Positions 50,195-59,281 of a stretch of DNA of 64,000 nucleotides are shown here, piece by piece. The stretch spans positions 1 through 64,000 of the forward strand of contig JBEVVS010000020.1 of the NCBI GenBank assembly GCA_040507005.1, in the 5' to 3' direction. Positions within the stretch are counted from its first letter, which is position 1. The number at the start of each line of letters is the position of its first letter. The translations under genes and the position numbers were made by a program. The notes under the pieces are model-generated. The model was not told where the DNA came from and made no database searches. It worked only from the letters and a program-made list of their open reading frames with translations. Origin of the DNA: Thiodiazotropha sp040507005 (GTDB lineage: Bacteria; Pseudomonadota; Gammaproteobacteria; Chromatiales; Chromatiaceae).

Positions 50195-52330
50195 TCAGGC
50201 ACTCCTCTTGCTTTGACCGAGAGGCGATTCCTCCGCCTCCGGGGTCTCTTCCGTGGCATTGAATTGGGCCATCAATGCGGTCTCCTCCTCCACCAGGTCC
50301 GGTTCCTGCAAAAGCCTGACGCTGAACAGAGACCCCTGACCCTGCCCCGAACTGACCGTGATATCCCCACCATATTTCTTGATCAATCCGTAGCTCACCG
50401 AGAGGCCCAGGCCGGTGCCCTCGCCCACCCGCTTGCTGCTGTGGAAGGGATTGAAGATCAGATCGATCTGCTCTTCATCGATCCCCACGCCGTTGTCTTC
50501 CACCTTGATCACCACACCCTTCTCATCCCAATCCTCTGTGGTCAGTGAGATGATTCCCGAACGCTTATCCAATGCATGCACCGCGTTGACGAACAGGTTG
50601 ACCAGCACCTGCTGCAACTCATGGGGATTGATCTTGATCGGCCGCGTCGCCCTCAACGCGAGGCGTATCTCGAACTGTTTCTGTTTACGCAGATAGCGCA
50701 CCAGGGCCAGGGTGTGTTGCACGACCTCGTTGACATCGATCACCGACAGGGCTTCGCTAATCTGGTCGGGACGGGCGTATTGCAACAGATTGTTGATGAT
50801 GTCCTTGATACGAAAGATCTGCTCGATGATCAGGTCGATCTCACCCTTCACCGGCGCCGCGCTATCCCCCAGCTCCTCCACCAGCAGGTCCAGATTACCC
50901 AGCATGACCGCGGTGGGATTGTTGATCTCATGGGCGACCCCGGCGGTCAGCTCACCCAGTGCCGCGAGCTTTTCCGCGGCGATCAACTGGGCCCGGGTCT
51001 CACGCAGGATCTGGATGGTGGTCAACAGCTTCTCATTCTTCAGCTTCAGTTCCGCGGTGCGCTCGTCCACCTTCTCCTCCAGTTGGTCGGCCCACTGCTG
51101 CACCTGCAGATTGCGTTCCTGCAGCAGGTCGAGGAGGAGATCGAACTCGTTTGCCAGGACACTGATCTCATCCATGGAGGAGAGTTTGCCGATGCGTTTG
51201 GTATAACCCTCGCGGGTCGCCCGCACCACCGCCATCATCATCTCCAGGGGTTTGAAGATCGACTTCGCGCCGCTGATCGAAAGCAGCGATGAAAACAGCA
51301 TCAGCGCCAGAAACAGCAGGATCAATACACCCAATGCCTGCCACAGGGCATTGCGCGAGGGGGACTCCAGGAAACCGGCGTAGAGCATACCCACCCGCTC
51401 ACCATTCACATCGATGATCGGCTGATAGGCGGAGATATACCAATCGTTGACCACAAAGGCCCGGTCGATCCACTTCTCGCCGTGATCCAACACCTGGGTC
51501 CGCACCTCATCGGAGACCCGGGTGCCCAGGGCCCGCTGGTTGGGGCTTTGGGGTACGTTGGTGGTGATCCTCACATCGTTGAGAAAGACGGTGACGGTGC
51601 CGATACTCCCCCTGGGCAGACTGCCTGGACCGTATACCAGATCGCGAATGGTATCGACGAACTTGAAGTTGGCGTTGAGCAACACCCCCCCATCCAGGAC
51701 GGCGACCACCTGGCCACGGGAGTTCTTCACCGGATAGAGGGCGCGAATCATCATGCCGCGATCTTCCACACGCTGTTGAGTGGGTCTCGCCCTGGGTGTA
51801 TCCAGCAGCGGCAGTGCGATCTGCTTGGCCAGGCCGGGGGACTGCTCATCCAAGGCCTCGGCGCTGAAGATCTCTATCTCCACCCGGGGATTGCCCTGCA
51901 AGGCCGCCAATAGGGAAGCCGACAGGTGGCCGCGCCTTTCAGCGGCGCCGTAGGGCTGGAATAGATGTTTCCCCCGGACCCCGAGCAGATGCAGGTAGCT
52001 GAAACCGGCCGTCCTCTGCAGCTCATGCAACTGCTGATTCACCACCAGACCGCTCTTCGACTCCAGGGCGGTGTAGAAGGCATGAGACTCCGCCAGTCGC
52101 CCCAGGGTATTCAGATAGTCCTCTTGCAGACGGTGAAAGTTGTCCTCCGCCACGGAGAGATCGGTGTTGACCTTGATGAACAGCTGCTCGTAACTGAACT
52201 GGGATCCCCAATAGATGGCCAGCCCCAGGGCGATGGGCATGATCAGGAGTATGGGAAACAGCACCAGCACCAACAGCTTGTAGCGCAAGCTGCTGCGGAT
52301 GGCATCGATGATCCTGAGCAGGGGCTTCAA
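50195..52330 (-). CDS. Double-Cache sensor histidine kinase
   Basis: The likely start is TTG at 52330, 8 nt after the regulator stop; no ribosome site is clear and longer frames overlap that gene. Residues about 16-41 are a membrane helix, about 42-330 a periplasmic sensor with double-Cache character (MIRALYPVKNSRGQVVAVLD, WYISAYQPIIDVNGERVG), then a second helix and HAMP linker, a coiled coil, the His box GVAHEINNPTAVMLGN and the HATPase motifs VNLFVNAVHAL, VEDNGVGID and GTGLGLSVSYGL. Double-Cache domains often bind organic acids or amines. It partners the adjacent NtrC-type regulator; a formate-like or oxyanion signal is inference. Confidence 0.85.
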   Translation of the reverse strand: MKPLLRIIDAIRSSLRYKLLVLVLFPILLIMPIALGLAIYWGSQFSYEQLFIKVNTDLSVAEDNFHRLQEDYLNTLGRLAESHAFYTALESKSGLVVNQQLHELQRTAGFSYLHLLGVRGKHLFQPYGAAERRGHLSASLLAALQGNPRVEIEIFSAEALDEQSPGLAKQIALPLLDTPRARPTQQRVEDRGMMIRALYPVKNSRGQVVAVLDGGVLLNANFKFVDTIRDLVYGPGSLPRGSIGTVTVFLNDVRITTNVPQSPNQRALGTRVSDEVRTQVLDHGEKWIDRAFVVNDWYISAYQPIIDVNGERVGMLYAGFLESPSRNALWQALGVLILLFLALMLFSSLLSISGAKSIFKPLEMMMAVVRATREGYTKRIGKLSSMDEISVLANEFDLLLDLLQERNLQVQQWADQLEEKVDERTAELKLKNEKLLTTIQILRETRAQLIAAEKLAALGELTAGVAHEINNPTAVMLGNLDLLVEELGDSAAPVKGEIDLIIEQIFRIKDIINNLLQYARPDQISEALSVIDVNEVVQHTLALVRYLRKQKQFEIRLALRATRPIKINPHELQQVLVNLFVNAVHALDKRSGIISLTTEDWDEKGVVIKVEDNGVGIDEEQIDLIFNPFHSSKRVGEGTGLGLSVSYGLIKKYGGDITVSSGQGQGSLFSVRLLQEPDLVEEETALMAQFNATEETPEAEESPLGQSKRSA

Positions 52331-52340
52331 AGCAGCAACT

Positions 52341-53681
52341 TTAGTTGACGCCCCAAGCCTGGGTCTTTCGCTCCAATGTCTTGCGCGAGATACCAAGCAC
52401 CCGGGCCGCCGCGGATTTGTTGCCCCCCTCAAGATCCAGCACCTTGAGGATATGTTGCTTCTCGATCGCCTCGAGCTGCATGCTCTTGCTTGGATCGAGA
52501 GTGGCTGTCTGACTCCCCGCCGCCTCGGATCCCAACAGGCAGAGACCGGGCGACTTGTTGAGCAACAGGCAGCGTTCGATCACATTCTTCAGTTCACGCA
52601 CATTGCCCGGCCAGTCATAGTCGAGCAATCTGACCAGCTCGCTCTCCCCCAGCTGCGGCGGTGCGATACCCAGCTCCGCCGACAGGATCTCGACGAAGTG
52701 TTGCACCAACAGGGGGATGTCATCTTTGCGTTCACGCAGTGCCGGTATGCGTAGCGAGAGGACGTTCAAACGATAGTAGAGATCTTCACGGAACTTGCCC
52801 TTGCGCACTTCCAGTTCCAGGTCACGATTACTGGCGGCAATGATGCGAACATCCACCGGCACCTCACGGTTGGAACCCACCGGGCGGATGGTACGCTCCT
52901 CAAGAGCACGCAGCAGATGCGCCTGCATGCTGAGGGGCATCTCGCCGATCTCATCCAGAAACAGGGTGCCGCCGCTGGCGTAGGTGAAGAGGCCGTCCCG
53001 GGAGAGATGGGCACCGGTAAAGGCGCCTTTGACATGGCCGAACAGCTCACTCTCCAGCAACTCCGCGGTCATGGCACCGCAATTGACCGGCACGAAGCTG
53101 CCCGATCTGCCGCTCATCTCATGGATCGCCCGGGCCGCCAGCTCCTTGCCGGTTCCCGATTCACCCTCGATAAGCACCGTGGAGGGCATGGGCGCTACCC
53201 GCTTGATGACCTCGCACAGGGATTGCATCTGCTGACACTTCCCCACCATCCCGGCACTGTCGTAGATCTGCTCCACCTGGCGCTTCAGGACGAAGTTCTC
53301 GCGCTGCATCTTTTGCCGCACCAAATAGCGTTCCACGGCGGCTATCATCTGCTCCATGCGAAAGGGCTTGAGGATAAAGTCCTCGGCACCGGCACGCAGG
53401 GCGGCTATGGCCGTCTCCATATCCGCATGGGCGGTCATGAAGATCACACCGGTGGCACCCCCCTGGGTACGCAACTCCTTCACCCATTCCACACCGCCGG
53501 TCTCTCCCGGCAGCCGTATATCGGTAATGATGAGATCGAAATGGCAATGGCGTCTGAGCGCTTCGGCGGTTGTCACATCCTCCGCCGTTTCCACCAAGCC
53601 AAAGTACTTGCGCAATCCCTTCTGCAGGAAACTGCGTATGCCCGGCTCATCATCCACGATGAGCACGGATGCCATACGCAC
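52341..53681 (-). CDS. NtrC-family sigma-54-dependent response regulator
   Basis: The GTG at 53681 is chosen because AAGGAGGG lies eight bases upstream and it places the phospho-acceptor Asp in LIITDIRLPGE at residue 54, as in NtrC. An ATG at 53753 would add 24 residues. The receiver is followed by an AAA+ domain with GESGTGKELAARAI (Walker A), the sigma-54 contact loop GAFTGA and GTLFLDEIGEM (Walker B), then a Fis-type HTH (NKSAAARVLGISRKTLERK). It activates sigma-54 promoters. Such a promoter stands in front of the divergent tupA, and related upstream boxes occur at the fdh operon. Confidence 0.93.
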   Translation of the reverse strand: MRMASVLIVDDEPGIRSFLQKGLRKYFGLVETAEDVTTAEALRRHCHFDLIITDIRLPGETGGVEWVKELRTQGGATGVIFMTAHADMETAIAALRAGAEDFILKPFRMEQMIAAVERYLVRQKMQRENFVLKRQVEQIYDSAGMVGKCQQMQSLCEVIKRVAPMPSTVLIEGESGTGKELAARAIHEMSGRSGSFVPVNCGAMTAELLESELFGHVKGAFTGAHLSRDGLFTYASGGTLFLDEIGEMPLSMQAHLLRALEERTIRPVGSNREVPVDVRIIAASNRDLELEVRKGKFREDLYYRLNVLSLRIPALRERKDDIPLLVQHFVEILSAELGIAPPQLGESELVRLLDYDWPGNVRELKNVIERCLLLNKSPGLCLLGSEAAGSQTATLDPSKSMQLEAIEKQHILKVLDLEGGNKSAAARVLGISRKTLERKTQAWGVN

Positions 53682-53841
53682 GGAGGATCCCTCCTTGCCG
53701 GTGGTCTGTTTACTCTCGATCCTCTCCGCTAGTTCTTCTGCATTTATATTCATTGTATTGTTCCAGTCTTGATGCTGCTCAATACCTGAATTATTTACTG
53801 CGTGATCAGGTTAATTATGGGTCAAAATGACTAAATCCCGT

Positions 53842-53868
53842 GTCGCCGTTTTGCGACCATTTGTCGCA
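53842..53868 (+). promoter_or_regulatory. Putative enhancer site for the NtrC-type regulator
   Basis: TGCGAC and GTCGCA (53852-53857, 53863-53868) form a perfect inverted repeat with a CATTT spacer; a third half-site GTCGC lies at 53842-53846. It includes CCGTTTTGCGAC, also found, slightly changed, upstream of the fdh operon. The distance to the -24 box (about 150 bases) suits a sigma-54 enhancer. Confidence 0.6.
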
Positions 53869-54016
53869 CAAAAGACGGCATTTCTCCTCGATTGCGAATT
53901 CCCACTGGTTTTTTAACGGTAATTACCGCTCAATATTCCCGATAACATTCACATAGTAGACAAAAGAAATCCACATACTACTTCATCTGGCCAATATGCT
54001 CGGCCATGACCTATTA

Positions 54017-54031
54017 TGGCACTTCTTTTGC
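54017..54031 (+). promoter_or_regulatory. Sigma-54 promoter of the tup operon
   Basis: TGGCAC-TTCTT-TTGC is a perfect match to the -24/-12 consensus with correct spacing, followed by A. The tupA start codon is 44 nt downstream. Confidence 0.85.
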
Positions 54032-54074
54032 AGACAATGGATAAGATAAAACAACAATCTGAGGCATTTACCCT

Positions 54075-54935
54075 ATGTTTTACAGCCTTTTCATGCAACT
54101 CGTGCGCTTGCTTTGCGTCTCTCTTCTGCTAACCACCGGTTACAGTTATGCCGAGAGTGTTCAAAAACAGACCATTCGATTGGCAACAACAACCAGCACC
54201 GACAACTCGGGTCTGCTCGCCGATATCCTTCCCGCATTCACCGAAGCGACTGGTTATCCCATCCATGTGATCGCCGTCGGCACGGGCAAGGCACTGCGTA
54301 TGGGCAGAGATGGGGATGTGGATGTGGTACTGGTACATGCCCGCGCCGCAGAGGACAAGTTCGTCAATGGGGGCCATGGGGTGAAGCGCTTTGGCGTCAT
54401 GTACAACGACTTCGTCCTGGTCGGTCCGGCTGATGATCCGGCCGGTATCGCCAAGGCAGAGGATGTGATCGGCGCTCTGCAAAGCATTGCCAAACATCAG
54501 GCCAGTTTCATCTCCCGCGGTGATGACTCCGGCACCCATAAGAAAGAGCTTGGGCTTTGGAAAAAAAGCGCTATCCAACCTGCCGGCAAGTGGTATCTCG
54601 AAGTGGGCCAGGGTATGGGTAAGGTGTTGCAGATCGCCTCGGAAATGGATGCCTATACCCTCACCGACCGGGGCACATGGCTCGCCTATCAGGCAAAGTC
54701 GCCACTGAAAATCGGTTTTCAGGGCGACCCCCTGCTGTTCAACCCCTACGGCATTATCGCGGTCAATCCACAACGCTACCCCGATATCAACCTTGCCGGG
54801 GCCAATGCCTTGATCAAATGGCTGATATCACCTGACGGCCAGACGCGGATCGGCAACTTTCGTATCGGCAACAACCAACTCTTCACTCCATCCGCCGATG
54901 CTGGAGCCTTGGCCACTTTCGATCGAACCCATTGA
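54075..54935 (+). CDS. tupA: Tungstate ABC transporter, periplasmic binding protein
   Basis: The 286-aa protein has a signal peptide ending TGYSYAES. The mature part begins with the TupA signature LATTTSTDNSGLL, which binds the oxyanion, followed by GTGKALRMGRDGDVDVVLVH, and later SFISRGDDSGTHKKELGLW. TupA selects tungstate over molybdate very strongly in known cases. It opens a six-gene operon with overlaps throughout. Confidence 0.92.
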   Translation: MFYSLFMQLVRLLCVSLLLTTGYSYAESVQKQTIRLATTTSTDNSGLLADILPAFTEATGYPIHVIAVGTGKALRMGRDGDVDVVLVHARAAEDKFVNGGHGVKRFGVMYNDFVLVGPADDPAGIAKAEDVIGALQSIAKHQASFISRGDDSGTHKKELGLWKKSAIQPAGKWYLEVGQGMGKVLQIASEMDAYTLTDRGTWLAYQAKSPLKIGFQGDPLLFNPYGIIAVNPQRYPDINLAGANALIKWLISPDGQTRIGNFRIGNNQLFTPSADAGALATFDRTH

Positions 54936-55636
54936 TGGAATCACTCGGCGACACCACCTTAGCGGCGTTAAATCTCCTGCTCAGCGGTAACCCTGAGTTG
55001 TGGGAGATCATCGCGATTTCGTTTCGCGTCTCCGGGGTCGCTATCCTGGTCGCCACACCACCGGCACTGCTGGCAGCCTTCCTGTTGACCTATAAACGCT
55101 TTCCCGGTCGTCGCCTGTTGATATCGCTCAATTCCACTTTCCTCTCCGTCCCTGCGGTGGTGATCGGCCTGACCTTTTTCATCCTGCTCTCCCGGCAGGG
55201 ACCCTTGGGTGAGTGGAAACTGCTGTTCACCCAAACCGCCATGGTACTGGGTCAGATAGCCCTCGCCTTCCCGATCCTGGTGGCAATGGGGCATTCTGCC
55301 CTGCAGGCCTCCGACGTGCGCGCCTGGGAAACGGCCCGCACCCTGGGCGCCAATCCGGCACGGGCCCTGCTGACCATCATGCGGGAGGCGCGCTTCGGCC
55401 TTATGGCCGCGTTGTTGGCCGCCTTCGGCCGTATCATTGCCGAAGTCGGCGCATCGATGATGCTCGGTGGCAACATCCTCCACTACACACGCAACATACC
55501 CACCGCCATCGCCCTGGAATCGAGCAAGGGTGAGTTTGCCCAAGGCATCGCCCTGGGCCTGGTACTCTTGACTCTCGCCTTCTCACTCAACACCCTGCTG
55601 CAACATATTCAGGGTAAGGGGCATCCAGCCACATGA
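54935..55636 (+). CDS. tupB: Tungstate ABC transporter, permease
   Basis: The ATG at 54935 shares one base with the tupA stop. The 233-aa protein has about five to six helices and the permease coupling loop ETARTLGANPARALLTIM, followed by GRIIAEVGASMMLGGNI. These fit TupB/ModB-type permeases. It overlaps tupC by four bases. Confidence 0.9.
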   Translation: MESLGDTTLAALNLLLSGNPELWEIIAISFRVSGVAILVATPPALLAAFLLTYKRFPGRRLLISLNSTFLSVPAVVIGLTFFILLSRQGPLGEWKLLFTQTAMVLGQIALAFPILVAMGHSALQASDVRAWETARTLGANPARALLTIMREARFGLMAALLAAFGRIIAEVGASMMLGGNILHYTRNIPTAIALESSKGEFAQGIALGLVLLTLAFSLNTLLQHIQGKGHPAT

Positions 55637-56355
55637 GCGATTCGGTGATTCTCCATGTTTCCGATCTCAACAAGCGCTTCGGCAGGAGAGAGGTGCTGAG
55701 CGGTATCGAACTGGCCCTGCAAGCGGGAGAGTGCATCCTGTTGAGCGGCGCTAACGGCGCCGGCAAGACGACGCTGCTGCGCATCCTTGCCGGACTGGAA
55801 AAACCTGACAACAGCCAGATAACCGTTGCCGCGGACTCACCCAGATCCTGGCGTCGCTGTCGCAAAGAGCTGCATCAACGGGTTCTCTACCTGCATCAGC
55901 AGCCCTACATGTTCGACGGCTCGGTGAGATACAATCTTGGCTACGCCCTACCCACTGGCTTGAAGAGACCGATACGCAATCGGATGATCGACGCAGCCTT
56001 GGACTGGGCAGGACTGCACTACCTGCACGACACCCCCGCCAAGTCCCTCTCCGGGGGCGAACGACAACGGGTCTCCCTGGCAAGGGCATGGCTGCGGGAT
56101 CCCAAAATCCTGTTGTTGGACGAACCCACGGCCAATCTGGATCAGGAGGCGCGAGAGCGAACCCTGGATCTGCTTAAATCCTTCAAAGAGCAGGGTATCT
56201 CCCTGTTACTCGCAAGCCACGACCCACTCCACTTCTCATCATTGATCGACCGCCATCTGCATCTCTATGAGGGTCGTTTGGTGATGATCGAGGACAGTAA
56301 ACTGATGTCGATTGCTGCAACCCAGGCAGACGGCAGTCTGAGGAGTACCGCATGA
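55633..56355 (+). CDS. tupC: Tungstate ABC transporter, ATPase
   Basis: The 240-aa protein has Walker A (LSGANGAGKTTLLRIL, near residue 40), Q-loop region (YLHQQPYMFDG), ABC signature (LSGGERQRVSLARA, near 138) and Walker B (ILLLDEPTANLD). It drives tungstate import. ATGA overlaps occur at both ends. Confidence 0.91.
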   Translation: MSDSVILHVSDLNKRFGRREVLSGIELALQAGECILLSGANGAGKTTLLRILAGLEKPDNSQITVAADSPRSWRRCRKELHQRVLYLHQQPYMFDGSVRYNLGYALPTGLKRPIRNRMIDAALDWAGLHYLHDTPAKSLSGGERQRVSLARAWLRDPKILLLDEPTANLDQEARERTLDLLKSFKEQGISLLLASHDPLHFSSLIDRHLHLYEGRLVMIEDSKLMSIAATQADGSLRSTA

Positions 56356-56939
56356 GCGGGCAGATCACCGCCGTGATTCTCGCTGGCGGGCGCGGCCGAC
56401 GCATGGGCGGTGAGGATAAAGGCCTGATCGACCTGAACGGCAAACCTTTGGTACAACATGTGGCGGCAGCCATCGCGCCACAGGTGGACGCCGTTCTGAT
56501 CAATGCCAATCGCAACCAGGAGCGTTATCAACAGTTCGGCTACCCGGTATTTGCCGATTCATTGCTCAATTACCAGGGCCCCTTGGCCGGCTTTATGGCC
56601 GCCATGCAGCTGATCGAGACCGAGGATATGCTCACCCTCCCCTGTGATGGTCCCCTGGTCCCCCCCGACCTGGTGGAGCGTCTCCTCAAGGCGCGTCAAG
56701 CAACCGCTGCGGATATCGCGGTGGCCCATGACGGCAAGCGTCTGCAACCGGTCTATGCCTTGATCCCCAAGCGCCTGGCCGAGAGTCTGCAGCGTTATCT
56801 GGACGGGGGTGATCGCAAGATCGATCTCTGGTACGAACAGCACCGGGTGGCCCATGCGGACTTTTCCGATATTCCCCGCACCTTCATCAATATCAACACC
56901 CTGCAGGAGCGGGATAGTCTCCAGGGGAGTGTGGCATGA
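56352..56939 (+). CDS. mobA: Molybdenum cofactor guanylyltransferase MobA
   Basis: The 195-aa protein has the nucleotidyltransferase motif VILAGGRGRRMGGEDKGLID, then LPCDGPLVPPDLVERLL with the metal-binding Asp, and FININTLQE at the end. It converts molybdopterin to the guanine dinucleotide form used by formate dehydrogenase. It overlaps tupC and mobB by four bases each. Confidence 0.91.
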   Translation: MSGQITAVILAGGRGRRMGGEDKGLIDLNGKPLVQHVAAAIAPQVDAVLINANRNQERYQQFGYPVFADSLLNYQGPLAGFMAAMQLIETEDMLTLPCDGPLVPPDLVERLLKARQATAADIAVAHDGKRLQPVYALIPKRLAESLQRYLDGGDRKIDLWYEQHRVAHADFSDIPRTFININTLQERDSLQGSVA

Positions 56940-57517
56940 TCGAGTATCCTATCCCCCTATTGGGTTTCAGCGCCTTCAGCGGCACCGGTAAGACCACCCT
57001 GTTGACCCATCTGTTACCGATCCTGAAACAGCAGGGCCTGCGTATCGCGGTGGTGAAACACGCCAGCCACCTGTTTGAGATAGACCATCCCAGCAAAGAC
57101 AGTTACGAACTGCGCATGGCGGGGGCCACCCAGATGTTGGTCAGCGCCCGTGGGCGCATGGCCTTGATCGCCGATTCCGATGCCAGTCTCCCAGAGCCGG
57201 GCCTGGCACAGATGCTCGACTATCTCGATCCAACTAACCTGGACCTGGTGCTGGTTGAGGGATTCAAGAACGAGGCCATCTATAAAATAGAGCTCTACCG
57301 CCCTATCCTGGGCAAACCCCTTTTGTGTCATACTGACCCCTTTATCATCGCCCTCGCGACCGATGAAGCAGTCCCCGGCGCACCTCATCACCTGCCGATA
57401 CTGAATCTCAACGATGCGCAGGAGATAGCCGGGTTCATACGTGAATATATGCATCGATATGGAGATAGCGGATTAAATGACCGACCAAGCCAACGGCTCC
57501 AGCGTCAGTTGTGCTGA
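56936..57517 (+). CDS. mobB: MobB, GTP-binding partner of MobA
   Basis: The 193-aa protein has a P-loop (GFSAFSGTGKTTLLTHLL), then IAVVKHASHLFEIDHPSKDS and LVEGFKNEAIYKIELYRP, the usual MobB features. It is thought to aid GTP supply or transfer of the MGD cofactor. Its 3' end overlaps moeA by 41 nt. Confidence 0.9.
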   Translation: MIEYPIPLLGFSAFSGTGKTTLLTHLLPILKQQGLRIAVVKHASHLFEIDHPSKDSYELRMAGATQMLVSARGRMALIADSDASLPEPGLAQMLDYLDPTNLDLVLVEGFKNEAIYKIELYRPILGKPLLCHTDPFIIALATDEAVPGAPHHLPILNLNDAQEIAGFIREYMHRYGDSGLNDRPSQRLQRQLC

Positions 57518-58748
57518 CCCGGAGGCGCCATCGACCCTCACCGTCACCGCGGCCCGGGAGGCGATCCTCACAAACATCACCCCCATCGAGACCTGTTTAA
57601 GGCTGCCGTTGCGGGATGCCCTGAATGCGGTTCTGGCCCAGGAAATCGTCTCGCCCATCGATGTTCCCGGCCACACCAACTCGGCCATGGACGGGTATGC
57701 CATGGCAGGCGGCGATCTTCCGCAACGGGAGCAGCGTGATTTCCAGCTGATCGGTACCGCGGTGGCTGGCACCCCGTTTGATCAGACCTGCGGTGAGGGC
57801 GAATGCGTCCGCATCATGACCGGCGCCCCCATGCCGGTGGGTACCGATACCGTTGTGATGCAAGAACAGGCCAGGCTGGTGAATGAGTCCCAGGTGCGTA
57901 TCACTGCCGGCCACCACCCGGGACAGAATGTGCGTCTCGCCGGTGAAGATATCGCCCAAGGCAGCGTGGTGCTGAAGCCCGGCAGACGTTTGACCCCCGC
58001 GGATCTGGGCATCCTCGCCTCCCTCGGTTTTGCCGAGGTCAGCATTCGCAGACGCCCCCGTGTGGCCTTCTTTTCCACCGGCGATGAACTGCGTTCCATC
58101 GGCGAGCCCCTCGCGGCAGGCGAGGTCTACGACAGCAACCGCTACTCCCTCTACGGCATGTTGCAGAAAGCGGATGTGGAACTGCTCGACCTGGGGGTGG
58201 TGGGCGACGACCCTGACGCCCTGCAACAGGCATTTCTCAGCGCCGCCGATGCAGCGGACATGGTGATCACATCCGGGGGGGTGTCGGTGGGTGAAGCGGA
58301 CTACACCAAGGCGATCCTGGAGCAGCTTGGGGATATGCAGTTCTGGAAGATCGCCATGAAACCGGGTAGACCCCTGGCATTCGGCAAACTGGGCAATAGC
58401 AACTTCTTCGGCCTGCCCGGCAATCCCGTGGCGGTGATGGTCACCTTCTATCAGTTCGTGCTGCCGGCGCTCCACTATCTCGCCACTGGATCCCACTATA
58501 CCCCCTTTACCCTGCAAGCCTCGTGCGGGCAGAACATCCGTAAGAAGGCAGGCAGATACGAATTCGTTCGTGGCCTCATACAGCGCCAGGAAGATGGCTC
58601 TTACCGAGTCGACCCTATAGGCCGTCAGGGCTCGGGCATCCTCACCTCCATGAGTCGGGGCAACTGCTTTATTTTATTGCCCGAGGATTGCGCTGGTGTG
58701 GAGAGGGGCGAATTTGTCACGGTTCAACCCTTCGAAACCCTGCTCTAA
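57477..58748 (+). CDS. moeA: Molybdopterin molybdenumtransferase MoeA
   Basis: The 423-aa protein has the MoeA domain order: N-terminal DALNAVLAQEIVSPIDVPGH then TNSAMDGYA, the beta-roll domain with GECVRIMTGAPMPVGTDTVV, and the MPT-binding domain with FFSTGDELRSIG, DSNRYSLYGML, VITSGGVSVGEADYTK, MKPGRPLAFG and FFGLPGNPVAVMVTF. It inserts molybdate, or possibly tungstate, into the cofactor. Being in the tup operon suggests it may be adapted to tungsten. It is the last gene of the operon. Confidence 0.93.
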   Translation: MTDQANGSSVSCADPEAPSTLTVTAAREAILTNITPIETCLRLPLRDALNAVLAQEIVSPIDVPGHTNSAMDGYAMAGGDLPQREQRDFQLIGTAVAGTPFDQTCGEGECVRIMTGAPMPVGTDTVVMQEQARLVNESQVRITAGHHPGQNVRLAGEDIAQGSVVLKPGRRLTPADLGILASLGFAEVSIRRRPRVAFFSTGDELRSIGEPLAAGEVYDSNRYSLYGMLQKADVELLDLGVVGDDPDALQQAFLSAADAADMVITSGGVSVGEADYTKAILEQLGDMQFWKIAMKPGRPLAFGKLGNSNFFGLPGNPVAVMVTFYQFVLPALHYLATGSHYTPFTLQASCGQNIRKKAGRYEFVRGLIQRQEDGSYRVDPIGRQGSGILTSMSRGNCFILLPEDCAGVERGEFVTVQPFETLL

Positions 58749-58756
58749 ACAGACAC

Positions 58757-59200
58757 TCAAACGTCCCTTTCGAACCTGTCCACCAATCGCTCCAATATCT
58801 CCCAATCCTCATCTGAGAGCTTCTCCTCAATGGCGGCGCGCTCAATCTTGAGGATGATTTTTCTTGTTTTGCCGGATAACCGCTGCTGCACAGGATCCAA
58901 CTTCTTCATCTGGGATTGATGTGTTGTAGCGTCGCTGTCGGCAATCCGATTCATCTGGCCAGTTGACCTGTGTTGTGGATAGGCCTGGCTGTGGTGTTGG
59001 ATATCCATATGGCCTTCTTCCAGATTCAGGTTTCTCTCGATACGCCTCGCCACCTCGTCACCCATGTTGCGACGCTCAGTGACCAATTGACTGACATGGG
59101 CCGGGGCTAAATCCGCCCTCTCAGCAAACGCCCGCTGAGAACCAAAACGATCTATCTGCGCCAGTAGATTCGATTTGCGAATTGTCCTGATGTTGACCAT
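58757..59200 (-). CDS. CI-like HTH repressor
   Basis: The ATG at 59200 gives 147 residues. The N-terminal HTH is phage CI/Cro-like: NLLAQIDRFGSQRAFAERAD, APAHVSQLVTERRNMGDEVA and RRIERNLNL. The C-terminal half is helical and charged and lacks the Ser-Lys peptidase of LexA/CI. It is divergent from a small Cro/YdaS-like gene, with two palindromic operators in between. It ends 8 nt from the convergent moeA. Confidence 0.77.
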   Translation of the reverse strand: MVNIRTIRKSNLLAQIDRFGSQRAFAERADLAPAHVSQLVTERRNMGDEVARRIERNLNLEEGHMDIQHHSQAYPQHRSTGQMNRIADSDATTHQSQMKKLDPVQQRLSGKTRKIILKIERAAIEEKLSDEDWEILERLVDRFERDV

Positions 59201-59209
59201 ACCGGGATG

Positions 59210-59248
59210 ATAGCAATTTGCTATAGACTTTTCCATGAGCAACTTGCT
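59210..59248. promoter_or_regulatory. Two palindromic operators between divergent repressor genes
   Basis: ATAGCAA-T-TTGCTAT (59210-59224) and AGCAA-C-TTGCT (59238-59248) share the core AGCAANTTGCT, with centres 26 bp apart. They lie between the starts of the CI-like and the YdaS-like genes. A third core copy is at 63739-63749. Confidence 0.65.
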
Positions 59249-59281
59249 AAATTTTTAGCCTGGCGCTACCATAGCCAGATC

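Larger units (their letters stand above)
53682..54074. other. Divergent control region between the regulator and tupA
   Basis: It holds the sigma-54 promoter at 54017-54031 and the palindromic box cluster at 53842-53868. A hairpin CCTGA...TCAGG lies around 53781-53805. Confidence 0.6.
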
